Shown: positions 22,105-34,427, counted from the first letter of the stretch. The stretch: DNA of 64,000 bases from Rhyzopertha dominica (GCA_025024175.1 QCXZ01000137.1:66836680-66900679); one strand, 5' to 3'. Notes: generated by a model not told the origin, from the letters alone. A program made the numbers and translations.

Positions 22105-22640
22105 GGTGTATTTTGAAATGATTGGCTTTGCAAAGTAAAAACTTTTCTGTACTTCAACAAAACCTTTCAAGGGACATCGAGAATATGAATTGCTATTTCA
22201 AGGCTTGGCGCTTGTACCCTAATCCATTGAAGGCAGAAGTAACTTGCTTTCATCTCAACAATCATCAAAAGACAAAACAACTTCAACATAATTCTCAAAC
22301 GTAACTTCTCGCCAAAATACCTTGGAGTAACGCTAGATACGTCTCTAACGTACAAGAAACATCAAGAATTCATGAGTAAAAAACTACAGATTAGAAATAA
22401 CATCCTGCATAAACTTGCTGGTAGAAGTTGGCGTGCAAATGCAAGAGTACTCCGTACTTCTACAACTACCTTACTTTATAGCACTGCTGAGTACTGCTGC
22501 CCTGTCTGGAAAAATAGTCATCACATAGGAAACAGACCCTCGCCGTAGCATACGATAAGCTGAAATGACGAACCTGGGTCCAGTAAGAAAGAGTATTATA
22601 GGATGCCGTATTAAGAGGAAAGAATAAACTCTACTTTTAG
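22105..22640 (+). pseudogene. Non-LTR retrotransposon RT C-terminal fragment
   Basis: The order NCYFKAWRLYPNPLKAEVTC followed by FHLNN, then PKYLGVTLDTSLTYKKH, then RNNILHKLAGRSWRANARVL and AEYCCPVWKNS matches the region after the YADD motif in jockey/CR1-like LINE reverse transcriptases (WRLxxNPxKTE, YLGVxLDxxLTYKxH, AEYCxPVW). Two or three frameshifts occur. The palm with the catalytic aspartates is absent. Confidence 0.7.
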
Positions 22641-22647
22641 TACTTTT

Positions 22648-22742
22648 AGAGTACTTTTTATATGGGATGCCTATAGAATCAGAAGTTGGCTCTTTAATAG
22701 GTCTAATTTATATCATTTAAACATCCTCTGTAAATATACAAC
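22648..22742. repeat. 95-bp dispersed repeat, copy 2
   Basis: Nearly identical to 17525-17619 (AGAGTACTTTTTATATGGGA to AAATATACAAC). It directly follows the LINE fragment, so it may be part of that element's 3' end. Confidence 0.75.
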
Positions 22743-23554
22743 TCCTTAAAGGTGTAAAAAAAATGTTACATAATATATACCTCCAATGCAATGCTTTAAC
22801 TTCTAGAGTGTTATATTATTCCATTGCCTAGAACCTGCATGGGATTTTTCTGATCCTGTACTAACAGCGTTCACATCAATAATCCCTGAATTAGTGGATT
22901 GTCAGGAAAACCAGAGAATTATCGTTCATCACAACGTTTACTCCAATTTTACCTCTCTTAATAACTAAGAATTAATTGTAACAGAAATATTTTACTTGGA
23001 ATTGTCGATCGTAAACTTAGATATGAATTTCTATTGATATTTCGCGGTTACCTACTTAATCTCCAAAATAAACGTATATAAATAGACATATATTAATAAA
23101 AGGTTGAATATTGCCCCTTAAGTCGAATCTAATTTTTATAGATATAAATGTTAAAAAAGGATAAACAATACTGGTGAAGAAGCATCCATATCATCCATGA
23201 GTTTCAGTTTGAGCCTTAAAAGTGGCGATGCACCATGTGATGATATTTTAAAATGCAATTTTTGCAAAGCCACTGCCTTGGTTTATACTCGTACTTAACC
23301 TGATTGCTGACGCATTTGCTGAACAATTCTCGGCTGTATATGCCTGTGACAAAAGGTATTTTTCATCGTTCTGGCGTAAATTCTTTAGTCATAGGAGTCC
23401 TTTAAAGTTTAGGGTATCTATAGTGTGTTGAGCAAATTTCACCGGTTTTTTCTTTAAAGGACTTTATGTCTGCTTTTATGACTCCATTGTATATAATTTA
23501 TTTTTAAGTACCTCTGTATAACCGCAACTTTGGAAAATCTGAAGGATCGTTCCT
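22743..23554. other. No recognisable feature
   Basis: AT-rich sequence, no supported frames. Confidence 0.45.
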
Positions 23555-24425
23555 ATTACTTCCACATCCAACGGATGGGTATTGTATCGCGAAAAAAATT
23601 TTCAAAATTTTTTTATTTGCTCATTTGCTTTATAATGGTCGAAAACGCAAAAACAAAATTTGAGCAAAAACAAATTTCTTGTCTGTGTGTCTTTGGTTTT
23701 GTTTGTATACACGATAACTTTCGAAAGACTTAAATATATGAAGTTGAAATTTGGCAAGCGTATAAATCTCAACTACCCAAAGCGACCTATTGTTTGTGGG
23801 GTAAGTAGGATATCGGGAAGGGGGCGAAATTGGGGGGTAAATACCCTTTTTGAAAATTTTTATTTTTTTTATATTTTTTTCGTTTTAGTATGTGATTAGT
23901 AGTATAACTGTGAGTATTATTGGTTCTTATAAATTTTCGGTGCAGTGAACTGTTTAGAAGATATTAGCAAAAAAGCGTCACTTAAAGAAAACGGTTTTTT
24001 CTAAATATCTCCAAATATATTTAATATATTCAAAAAATGAAAATGCCATCAGATAGGAAATAAAATTTTAGAAAATTTATTCAAAATTTTGACATTTTCG
24101 AAATATTTCCAAAAAACCTATTTTTGTCCCTGCTCGTACGATTTTTTTAAAATTTTGGTATTATATAGAAAATCAAATTTCTGATCAGAAAACACTCTTG
24201 TAATTCTTTTTGTTAAGTTATTAATTTTAGAGTTATTTGATAAAGACCTATTTTAAAATTTATATATTTTTGCTAATATCACGAGGACTTTGTCTTAGAA
24301 AAAATGAGTTGAGAGACAAAATGCTCAAAATCTGATTACTAATCATACAGTATAAGAAATAAAAACGTAAATGTCATTTTAACAATTGGATGTGGAAGTA
24401 TTGATTCAATTTGCAGCGGTTTTTT
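23555..24425. repeat. 880-bp non-coding repeat, copy 2
   Basis: Second copy of the 11008-11890 repeat, in the same orientation and similar throughout apart from small indels. The same inverted ends ACTTCCACATCCAA and TTGGATGTGGAAGT are present, and the same bases ATTGATTCAATTTGCAGCGG follow the right one. There is no coding content. Confidence 0.7.
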
Positions 24426-24514
24426 AAACAGGTGTTCAGCCCAGTGGCATTGTTATCCAATTTTTACACAGATTTTTGTGTGATTTCAGCTAATCTATAT
24501 TCATTGGCCGGCAA

Positions 24515-24541
24515 ATAAGTAATTAATTAATTAATTAATTT
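24515..24541. repeat. Short (TTAA)n microsatellite
   Basis: Tandem TTAA/AATT units directly after GCAAATAAG. Confidence 0.7.
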
Positions 24542-24754
24542 ATATGAATTTGTACACTTTGTTTCTTGCGCAATAGTATTTAATAAGGTTAATAATATCT
24601 GTGTACCTATTTTTAAATAAGCTAAGGTAAGGTCCCAGTTTAGGTGAGAAATGGCATTCAATCAAGTATAGTTGTGGGGAAAAAATGCCGCAATTAATTG
24701 TTCTAAATTCTGACAGATAGATATTTGTAAAAGGAACTTACAATCATTCATTCA

Positions 24755-25240
24755 TTAACAATTTGTATGATCCTAAATGAATGTGAAGAAGGTACCGGTA
24801 CTCGTGTAAATTTACCTAAAAGCGGTCGACCAACAATTTTGAACCACGCAAGGAATTTGATTGAAACTGGTAAAGACAAAGTCGGAGTTTCAAAGTGAAA
24901 ATTAATTGATTTTAAATATAACTGTTTTGAGAACAATTTGCCGAATTGATTTTGTGTTCCGAGAAAGAAGGAAGGCGGCAAAATGTACCTTGGCCCAGCT
25001 GAAAGGGAAACGGGATTTTATACAGAATGCATAGAAAATACACCAGACAATGTCGAGTTTAAAGGTAAATCCAAGTTTGAGGATAAAGTATTAGTGTGGT
25101 AAGCCATATCTGAGGCCTTACCTTATATTGCTATTGGTTGTGTTGGCGCAGAAGCCTTATCTGCAGACAAAGATGTCTATCTGCTTAGATTTTTAAACAC
25201 ACATCATTACAATGATGATAATCTTTGTCCCTAAATTAGA
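24755..25240 (+). pseudogene. IS630/Tc1-mariner-type transposase fragment
   Basis: The frame reads KSGRPTILNHARNLIE and KDKVGVSK (helix-turn-helix side, 24820-24895), then after a stop FKGKSKFEDKVLVW followed by a stop and AISEALP, then SADKDVYLLRF and HHYNDD (25050-25215). This matches the FxGKSKFEPKxxVWxAIS ... DxYLxxxLxPFIxKHHxD order of a mariner-group transposase different from the DUF4817-type family. A stop replaces a Leu-like position after VLVW. The catalytic WPDLASSHY segment is missing. Confidence 0.6.
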
Positions 25241-26319
25241 TAATCCTTACAATATACCGCAATTTCATTTTCAAATATTATATAGGTACGTTGAAAACTG
25301 CACTTAGAGTGCTTTCTGAAATTGTTGTTTAATGAACAAAACTGTACAGTGAAACTAATAGGTTTCAAAGTACATATCTTATTCCTTACATCTAAGTTAT
25401 TCTAACAGCCTTGCGCTGACCAAACATTGACCTGCAACTTTTACAATTCATTATAGGATGTACATGGTAGTGTACGGCCAGCGTGGAGATGACAGTTTTT
25501 ATGTGTAATCGAAACAATAAAATAGCGCTAAGATATTAACAAGTGTCAATAAACATTATTTATTCAGTCATTAAATCTGATCGTGGGGAATTTATGATAG
25601 GCCTCATGCAGACGAAAAAGCGACTGTGTGCATATGGTGCCCCCAAGAGCATTACAACCGGAACTGAACCGGAGGAATGGGACAGACACGGCGTAATATA
25701 GGTAACACCTAATTACATGTCAAACACAAAGCCAATAGCGTGTTGCAGAACAGGCGTATTGTTTGGGAGCAACGACGAACCGTGTATTGCCGATTGAGTA
25801 ACAATACCGCCAGAGGTCTCAATACGCACTTGTGCCACTTCTAGAACCAGCTAGTTTGAGAATTGATTATGTAAACACACCGAATGTAGTTGTACCGTTG
25901 AACTTGATACGAAAGTCGGCTCGACTTTTCTGAATAAGTCGAAGTCATTCAGTTGGAATGCCCACTCTCCACTGTCTCCGTCAAAAGTTCATGGCCCTGG
26001 GCTGCTGTATGGTAGGCATATTATACATACTCTTGTCTGCCTTTATATAACGTTTACATAATAAACTGCCGATTCACACTCGAGTTCAGGCGTGGAATAT
26101 GTGTCACTGTGTCAGCCGAATTATTCTCGCAGTCCCTTTCGTTTATGGATTGGTGTGGTTTACTTAGTCTTCTGAAGAAGAAAAGCAGAAATGAAGATTA
26201 CTTATAATGTTAGCTGACAAAAATCTTTATTTAAAAAAAAACAAATCTTTTAACTTCTAAATATTTTTTATATATATAATCAGTTTCCTTTTTTACCCGT
26301 AGGGTGTAAAGGTATGCAG
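25241..26319. other. No recognisable gene; moderate-complexity sequence
   Basis: From about 25560 to 26170 the sequence is less AT-rich and non-repetitive, with no recognisable frame. It could be regulatory or simply unique intergenic DNA. Confidence 0.35.
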
Positions 26320-26690
26320 TGTCTCTCACTCGTTTACTGTCTTTTGTACTATTTTCTTCCACTTAGTCCTGTCCTTTGCTATTCTTCTAGCTTCGTCCCA
26401 GGTGAGGTTTCTCTTCCTCAAGGCCTTGGCCACTGTCATGTTCCATGTCTTCTGCGGTCTTCGCCTTCTTTTCTTTCCTTGTACTTTTGCCTCCCACACT
26501 AGTTTTGCTGGTCTTTCCTCGTTCATTCTCACCAAGTGCCCGAACCACTTTAATTTATTCTCTTCCATAATTTCTTTAATCGGCTCTATTTCCAGTTCTT
26601 CTCTGATTCTGTCGTTTCTTATTCTGTCCATTCTAGTCACCCCAACACGTCTATGTAATTTAATTTCAACCCCTAAGCTATTCTAAAGTT
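26320..26690 (-). pseudogene. Non-LTR retrotransposon C-terminal tail
   Basis: The 104-codon minus-strand frame reads RNDRIREELEIEPIKEIMEE followed by NKLKWFGHLVRMNEERPAK, then KKRRRRPQKTWNMTVAKAL. The pattern RNxxIRxxLxxxxIxxxIxxxxLxWxGHxxRM ... GRPxxxWxxxV is the C-terminal segment of a common insect LINE reverse transcriptase (often annotated craniofacial development protein 2-like). Upstream bases add GVEIKLHRRVGVTRMDRI in related frames. The rest of the element is missing, so this is an isolated 3' piece. The clade is not certain. Confidence 0.75.
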
Positions 26691-27149
26691 TCTTTCTTAA
26701 CCCAACTATAGATGAACAATACTCAAATACCCAACTGACGAAGATCAGGCCTTTGCAAAAAGCATGGAGTATTACAAAAATTAGTGAAAGCTGACAGATA
26801 TGCGCTTCAGTCAAAACTGTGTTTTATTTTGAAAATTTATCATCGTTTTTATACAGAAAACTAATAGAGGAAAGAAAAATTAGGAAGATGTTAGCGTTTT
26901 GTCAGTTCCAGTCAATGTACATTTAGGGTTTTTAAAAGTTTATGGTTTACCGGATATTAAAAAAAGATATTTGCTATTTCTTAAAATTCTTTTATCACGT
27001 TTATATCTATCTTACATAAGAAATGTAAATACATTTGCCGGAAACAAAATTGAAAACTGATCCATTATGTTATGGATTTGTTATAATAAGTAATTAAAGT
27101 CTTCTTTAAAAATATACTCAAAGTTAAAACCACTCTATTAATTATATGG

Positions 27150-27180
27150 TAAAGCTCTTTCGGTTATTAGCCACCCTCAG
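27150..27180 (-). ncRNA. Degenerate inverted copy of the hammerhead-like core
   Basis: On the minus strand CTGAGGG (27180-27174), GGCT, AATA, ACC, GAAA (27061-type box at 27061+97 to 27061+100, that is 27158-27161) reproduces the order found at 27844, but the first box ends in G where A is required and stem II is weaker. Flanking sequence is shared with the plus-strand copy. Confidence 0.35.
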
Positions 27181-27843
27181 TACCAGAATCAATAAATTAA
27201 TATAAAACTTAAAATATAGGAACAAATAAACTTGACCTCAAACCAAAGAGCAATGTATGTACCAGTAACACAGACATAATTGTTATACATATTCAGAATA
27301 TCCAGCGTGGCAGTGTGTTTATTCAACAATAATGGTAAGCTAACGAAGAAAAAACAGGAAAACTTAAAGACAAAATTTCAGTTTTAAATCATCCATGCGT
27401 TAATAGCTCTTCATGCAATGATTGCAGTTAGGTTTATGTTGGACAAACGGGTAGATCTTTTCAGTTAAATGTAAAGAGCATCTATAACAATTTGAAAAGT
27501 ATTAAAACATAGATATTATAACAACAAATTATTCCTTGGCTAACCATTTATTGCTAAATAGTCACACTGATACGCTAGACAATTTAAATTCATTACATTT
27601 GCGCAATAAATCATCAAAATTAAATTTATTTGAAAAAATTTTTTAGACATTTATAAAATTATTCATAAACAAAATTTTACTATTCTAAATAACGTTAGTA
27701 ATTTTACGTGTCCAGAACTATATCATTTATTTGTTCTACATAGCTTTTTGATTTGAGTTCAATTTTGCTCATTTCTATATTTTTTACAAAATCAAAATGC
27801 TTGTAAAAGTTCTCTTTTAGATATTTACTGGTTCTATTACCTA

Positions 27844-27873
27844 CTGACGATGGCTATTGGCCGAAAGCGCTTT
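27844..27873 (+). ncRNA. Candidate hammerhead core downstream of GIY-YIG
   Basis: CTGACGA (27844-27850) fits CUGANGA. GGC (27852-27854) pairs with GCC (27860-27862) over a TATTG loop as stem II. GAAA (27863-27866) follows. AGCGCU is self-complementary and could form stem III between two molecules, placing a CUU cleavage triplet at 27870-27872. As at 20144, one extra base (U 27851) precedes stem II. Stem I pairing is very short. The position just 3' of PLE coding sequence supports the interpretation. Confidence 0.4.
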
Positions 27874-27950
27874 ATTATCTTATGATTAATTAGGTGCATT
27901 TAACTTGAGTATATTTTTAAAGCAAAGCTTTTAATTACAAGAGTAGTAAA

Positions 27951-28384
27951 CAATTACCCTCAATAAAATAGTGTACTAAATTCAGTATGTTTTGGTTATA
28001 ATATAAATAGTTTTGTTTTATGAAAACCCACAATTTAAATAAACTGCAATAATTTATTTAGCGATTATAATGTAAGTACAAATATTTATACAAGATAATA
28101 GATTATTCCAGTCCTAGTTTTTATATTGTAAATACTGTATGGTGAGGGAAAACAAGTTTTAGTTTGGAAACAAATGTTGTACAGGGAACTTTGTTTGAAT
28201 CTGGTGCGAAAAATATAAGTACTGGCAAATTTCACCTTGGTAGGAATGTTATAAAAGTTAGATCACAAATCATGACATTTTACGGTGTTTAGTGCATGAA
28301 TAGCTCAGTTCAAACTGGCAAAATGATATTGAAAACGAGAATAGGAAACTCTATGTTTATCAAACTTTTTGTCAGTAGAAACAT
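27951..28384. other. No recognisable feature
   Basis: AT-rich. The last 100 bases may hold decayed upstream gag sequence of the next entry. Confidence 0.35.
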
Positions 28385-28640
28385 ATTCTGCTGCAAAATT
28401 TATATATACTCGATTTGCCAGACGGGAAAACGCATAAAGAGTTAATGAAGATTTTAAAGGAATACTTTACGCCAATAAAATCCGTATTTGCAGAGCAGTT
28501 ATCTTTTTACAACGCTAAAATAGACGGTAANGAAAATGTACAGCAATGGACAGCGTTTGTGCGTAGCCTGGCAGCCACCTGCAGCTTTGAATACTGCAAT
28601 GTGAGACACTTTTATCAAAGGTAACAATCATCCCGTAATT
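28385..28640 (+). pseudogene. Ty3/gypsy-type gag fragment
   Basis: The frame reads KTHKELMKILKEYFTPIKSV followed by FAEQLSFYNAKID, then ENVQQWTAFVRSLAATCSFE. This is the retrotransposon gag pattern YxxLxxxLxxxFxPxxxxxxERxxFxxxxQxxxESVxxxxxxLRxLAxxCxF of Ty3/gypsy elements. It ends at a frameshift before the expected RDRFVxGL motif. No LTR is adjacent. One N lies at about 28532. Confidence 0.65.
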
Positions 28641-30439
28641 TTAGAACAGTTAGATGCTGTTAAATGTTGTTAAATACATAAATAAATAAACAGTAGGTAC
28701 CTATTTTTCAAACTGTAAAAGGCAACTATTTGGAAAACAAGTAATAGATAAATTTAGTTTCGTAAAGTGTATGTGTGTGCAAAGGTGCTACGTACTATTA
28801 TGAGACCCTCTACACAGGATACCAAACAAATTCAGACACCCCAATTTTAAATATGTTATTTGAAATGTGCGTTTTTATAAAACGTAAACAATACGTTGTT
28901 TAAAAACTCAAAAAACATGAAAAAATGTATATAGTATTAAGAAATCCAAGGGTTATGCAAGAAATGTATTGACAAATAGACCAAAGTTAATAAAAATTTA
29001 TTAAACAGGTTTATGAAGAGAATAATAGTAATTATTGACCAATTACCTGCATTCTTGGGTTATAAATTACCTCAGATTATCTACTGCAAATATAATTAAC
29101 GTTACCCATGCCTACAATTTTTGTTTTCTTTTTTCATAACTCACTCCCCATTTTTCTGAATTAAATGCTATTTAAATTAGATTACATTGGTTACCAGCCG
29201 CCGCATTTTATTGCTCTAACGATTGGAAGCTGATGTGCTAGCTGTACTTGGATATGATTTCTTTTAGGTATAATTTTGCATCCTGTCATTTTATGCTCCA
29301 AATACGACAATTTCCTATATTTTTGCATAACAGTAATGGCTATGATATAGCGCTCAGCATCCTCAAATATAAATGTACCATGACTACGATAATCATCTAT
29401 AATGAAGAGTAAATGTAAGTTTATACCACACTTAGAGGGACAGCGTTAACTTTTAACGTGATAATAAGCTAGTATAACATTCCAGAGCAACGAGAACATA
29501 CCTAGTAATTAATTACTATGCAAGAAAGAAATACTTAATTTAATTTTTTACGAGAATTGATAGCTACAAGTTACTACCAAGCAAATTTTGTTGGACTGTC
29601 GACTACAGTTTACTTTATTATTAATAAATGCAACCACAGACTAAAGTCTCTGGAATCTGTGTAAGATAAGCAATTAACTCATTGTAATGATATATAATTG
29701 GAGTCACTAAAAAGGACATATGTCTAGCTACGTGTAGGTTACACTTCCGTGTTTAAAAAAAGGACAAATAGATTATCTTCATTATAACTATTTTATTCGA
29801 CTGCATCTTGACATTTTTCATTCCCCTACTCTTAATTTCCTCACCTACCATTGATATATCTATTCGGTAAATAGACGGTAAATTAGCAGGTTTATAATTA
29901 CGTTTTGATCTTATTTCATTGTCGTTTAAGTTACCTTCTGCTCCATCCATTGGAATTTTGGAACTACTATTTTTTCTAATTTCTCATTCATATTAAGGGA
30001 TTGAACAGAATTGAGATGACCTTTCCAAATTACATCGTTCAACTCTTATACTCTTACTAAATAAGTTTGTTAATTAATTATTTTAAAAATAACGACTTTA
30101 ATTCATAAAAAACTTATTAACAATTCTGTGGTCTTTACGAACACTGTTTCTCAATTTATAAATTCATCTCATCCTCGTCGTCACCGTAATGTACCTTCGT
30201 TTCAGTTATTCATTGCAACTCCTTTATTAACTGCTCCTTGGCATTTCTCATTCCCGTACTCTTAACGACCCACCTAGAATTAGTATACATATTATACATG
30301 TCATTTAGCCATAACAACTTGTTCATTTACAATAAACTTAAGCCAGAGTAAAATGAGTCATCTGACATTATAATTTTGCGAAATCATACAGTTTCTGACA
30401 GAAGAAAGCAAAATTCTAGAGAGCATGATAAAGTTTTGG
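28641..30439. other. No recognisable feature
   Basis: About 1.8 kb of AT-rich sequence. The minus-strand frame at 29753-29950 and other short frames show no domains. Confidence 0.45.
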
Positions 30440-30850
30440 ACTTAATACTTTCGAATGAAAATCCTAAAAATAAAAGACCAAAAACAACAACGAATGTTAA
30501 AATAACTCAAAAAATTGAAGCTATGGTCCTTCAAAGTCATCGTCAGAAGGTCTCCACTATTAGAATGGTACTGAGAGTATCTGAACCTAAAGTGGTAATA
30601 ATGCTCATGACAATTTGAATATGAATAAGGTGTCAGTAAGTTGAGGTCCACAACTGTTGCCACCCACAAAAAATCTGCTTTGGATACGGATTCTGGCTTT
30701 TTCACATAATTTGTGGCTGGTGGCGAGATTTCGGAACCCCGAACTAAATCAGAATACAAGCAGTGGGTTCATCGCCAAAAAAAGCCCGCTCAGAATCATC
30801 TGCTGGAAAACTGATGGCAATGACTTTTTGCCAGTTAGTTAATTCGATAC
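30440..30850 (+). pseudogene. Mariner transposase fragment (N-terminal and middle)
   Basis: Reading through frame changes: KRPKTTTNVKITQKIEAMVL (paired-like helix-turn-helix side), VLRVSEPKVV, NMNKVSVS and PQLLPP (compare NMxKVSARWVPxLL of mariners), then WWRDF, PRTKSEYKQWVHR and KKARSESSAGKLMAM. These match the mariner order through the middle of the catalytic core, after which the sequence is lost. This is a subfamily different from the 48.2-kb copy. Confidence 0.6.
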
Positions 30851-31410
30851 CTCATGTATATAATAAACAACAATTTTTATATGTAAATATATAGATAAAT
30901 GATACCACCAAAAGCATTAATTATAGTTTTTTGTTGAACATTATACTTTTTACATGCACAAATTTCAAACTGGCCTCATATTTTGCATTTTCAGTCTTAG
31001 CTAACTTGTAAAAACATTGATTTCGTACCACGTTCATGATTAAGGAGTTGTAATTTCGAAGTCCACCAAATTTAGTGAAACATGTACATATGACGATCCT
31101 CTCACGATGGATGATATAACGCCATTATATAATTTTCAATAAAGGCACACGTTTTTAAAGGAAATATATTGATGAAATATGAATAGGGTTCACACATTGA
31201 TTCGCACCTATCAAATCAATTCTGTCAAGATTGTTCGATTCAGAATCAAAGCGATGCTTATAATACGATGAATAAAAAAAATCGATTTAAATTTTTAAAC
31301 CGATCCATTTTTCGATTCGAATCTACACCATTACTTTTGTTCCACTTAGCACCATTTGAATGGCACTTCATTACATAGCTACGGCTTCCACTACCTGCAA
31401 GCCAGCAAGC

Positions 31411-31743
31411 TTAAACTGTATGTTGGTATGTAGAGAACAACATTTTTTGCAATATTTTGAGAAATTTCTTCCTACCTAATGCCTCTTTCAGTTGGCTAAA
31501 GTCAAAATAATGGCTTGGGGTGAAATCAGGGGAATAAAGAGTATGTTGTAGACAGTCAAACTTCAAATCTTGCATGGTCGTCGCAGTTACTCGCGCAGTA
31601 TGGTCTCGCGCGTTATCCTGTTGTAAAAAACTCCGGTAGACATCTCGTCCTCCAAAAGTACCCCATGTGCATCCTAAAACGACGTTTCGACGATGTAGCG
31701 TGGCGCCACCTTTTGCTTGTTCTGTTGGTTTCAGGGCACCCAC
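31411..31743 (-). pseudogene. Mariner transposase fragment (C-terminal half)
   Basis: The open minus-strand frame contains FLQQDNARDHTARVTATTMQ, then DLKFDCLQHTLYSPDFTPSH followed by YFDFSQLKEALGRKKF. The aspartate in QQDNA is the second catalytic residue. The third position is H in TPSHYF where mariners have D, so the copy lacks its last catalytic aspartate. It is on the strand opposite to the mariner piece at 30.4 kb and is not its continuation. Confidence 0.7.
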
Positions 31744-34427
31744 GACGAAAACTGACGAAAAAGTTCTTCACATGCATCAGCGCGTCGTTGTTTCAGTGCT
31801 AAAATGCTAAATGAAACCTATGGCAAGAGTTAAAAAAATCTGCATAAAGCAACTGATAAAAAACGAACTGCTGCTGTTGCAACAACATAATTGTCCATAA
31901 ATAAATCAGCCAAAATCAGCCTGATTATGCAAGGCAGAATGCAGAATGCAAGTTCACAGAGTTAAATATCTCATTCTATAGAGCTACTACTAAAAAACCT
32001 CCGAGATACCGTTTTGATTCTTAAATGCAACCGCAATACGACTTTTTTGTAAANCAGGAACGAAAACAAAATTGTCAAAAAATTGTACTGCTTTTGATTT
32101 ATAGNNAGGTATTTTCTAGTGNGCTTTGTACTAAAGATTAAAACTAATTCAACACCTAACTGTTTTGTATTATTTTTATATTCGACATATATTTTGCTGC
32201 GTTCAACCATGAATGAGGGACAATTTGTTTTCATAATCGAAAAATATCGTAGCAAAAGTTAACTTTAAATGTACCATGCATANCTTTAAAAAAACAATAA
32301 ACTTCTAATACGTTCTGTATTTATCTACCGCATCATTCGTGTTCAACTTTTTATTGGACTTTCGCAGGTAGGCTAGTGTGTTCTTGTTAATTTAGGCACA
32401 TGTATAAAGCCCGTGTAATGTGCCATTTTTAAACGTCCAATATTGACTTTGGAGTGTCAAGTTGACCATGGTCTTTGTTTAAATACCCACTTAAATTCGG
32501 TATACTTAACCAACATGCACCTGACGAGCAGATTGACCTACAAATATACGAAAAATTTGCCTTCGGAATCATTAAGCGAGTGGACTCAAGTGAAACCAAA
32601 GGCATATGCTAAGCGAGACGGCATTGCTACCTTCTGCGAATTTTAACTCCATTTCAATGCACCTTAACAAAACGAAGCAGGCGCTGACTGACAAACCCCA
32701 TTTATCAAGGAATTTAAGTGATATCTGGTTCAGAAGCACCATTTGTACCTGAAAGGTGTACGTGAAGTGCATCTTCAGCTTTTGTGTGCGAGAACAATGG
32801 AGCAGTAAATAAATCAAGTCAGACCTGACAAGCGGACCGCCTGTAGGAGGCAATGGGTACACCTGAGCGGAGTCATAGTGCTTAACATGCTATTAGATAG
32901 ATTTATTATGCCCAGTAAGAAGTAGATCCTGCAGCATTTATTTTGTTAATGACATGAGTTCTACTTTTGAATATATAAAAGGTTAGTGATGTGCAGATAT
33001 CATTCATATCACGCTTTATTGATGATGCAAAATCCAGAGATTATCAAAAAAACATTCGCATTGTTAATGATGCAATAAACTGTCGTGGCATTGATTTAAT
33101 AAAATCTTTTAAGCACACTTCATATTCTTCTTCAAAAGCCTAGCGTAACTGATGGAGACACGCCTAGACGGAACTCAAGCTGACCCCAGGGGTGCTGTAT
33201 GTGATGAAATCTGGACTGCATGCTGGACAATCAAGTCTACGAATACCAATCCATCTAAATATTCATCTTCACACACCTGCTTGCGCCGAAACCGTCATCT
33301 TCAATAAATAAGACGTCAGTGTATACTTCCATGGAAATCCCATAACCAAGGTAGTAGATTTTATGCAAATACATGTTCCAAATTAATAAGTCTGATTTGA
33401 GCTCTTGTATCTGCTCTTATCTAGGCCAATCAATTTTTGAATGTATAATATTTTATCAGGAGCATATATAAGCTTAATTTCTCCATTTGGATATTAAAAA
33501 CGTGCAAATTTGGCATAAACAACCAAAATCCTGTCGGCTATACTTCGTATAGGTATCCACGGGGTGAATAGGGTTGCGGAAAAATCAGGATCGAATTTCC
33601 GCTAGAGTACAACACTACAAGGAAAAATTACCAGGTACTGCATTACCCCCAAAACCAGTAATAACGAAATGAGGTACCTGACTAGATGCTGAGCTGTATT
33701 ACACAAATAATTTTAATAATATTAAGAATGTAATTTTTTATTTTTTTGACTGCTCTAATGTAATAAATGAATATAAGCTTGTGTTAAAAAGACTTCCACA
33801 TTAAGTTACATTTATTAATGTTAATGTAACTGGTATATACCGTTGGACAATAATTATTATTACTATTATTTAATTAATGAATTTACAAGCATATTTAAAA
33901 GAAATTTTCGCTATAGCTTAATTTTAAGTAAACAATCATACTAAAAAGGGTAACACTACAGATTAGACTAATGAAACAATTTATACTGTTATTCAACGAA
34001 AAATCTCGTGAATACTGGATGAAAAGAATTTGTGATGCATATCCTAACATGGTATTAGGCAAAACTCTTACTATTATTAAATTAAAAAAAAAACGCCATA
34101 AGTTTTTCTACAGCGCATCACACGTGTCCACGTGTATCAAAGATATGGTCCACCCATAATTTTTGCAACATGTTGGTGTTACTGAAAAGAAAATCTGGAC
34201 TGATAAAATTAAAAATATATAGGCATGTACATACGAACAAAAGAGGCATTTCAAAGTATTATTAAAAAAACAAATTAATTCCGAGCAAATATAAACTATG
34301 TATGTAGATATGGGGATCTATGTATACAGTTATGTTATTTACACTAGATGGTAGACTGAATGCTAATCTCATTTTTTCAGAAAAATTTTTAATGTTCGTG
34401 ACGCATAGAGCAAACGCATTAAAATAT
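31744..34427. other. No recognisable feature
   Basis: About 2.7 kb with several N bases (32054-32122, 32283). The frame at 32443-32646 is open but unrecognised. The stretch 33140-33340 is less AT-rich but has no frame I can identify. Confidence 0.45.

Larger units (their letters stand above)
27085..27950 (+). mobile_element. Truncated Penelope-like element between inverted repeats
   Basis: Coding remnants at about 27355-27760 read LKDKISVLNHPCVNSSSCND, then a Cys, a stop and VYVGQTGRSFQL: the start of the GIY-YIG endonuclease domain at the C-terminus of Penelope-like elements. Further decayed text (ANHLLL-like, then LNSLHLRNKSSKLNLFEK) follows, as expected for that domain. About 80 bases after the coding remnants lies a hammerhead-like core (27844-27872). 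An inverted copy of the same tail lies at 27085-27180 on the minus strand; the two share TTGAGTATATTTTTAAAG. Inverted or tandem flanking repeats are typical of PLEs. The reverse transcriptase part is missing. Confidence 0.65.

Noticed and set aside
26314..26686. Plus-strand frames of 62 and 94 codons
   Set aside because: Antisense shadows of the minus-strand LINE C-terminal tail.
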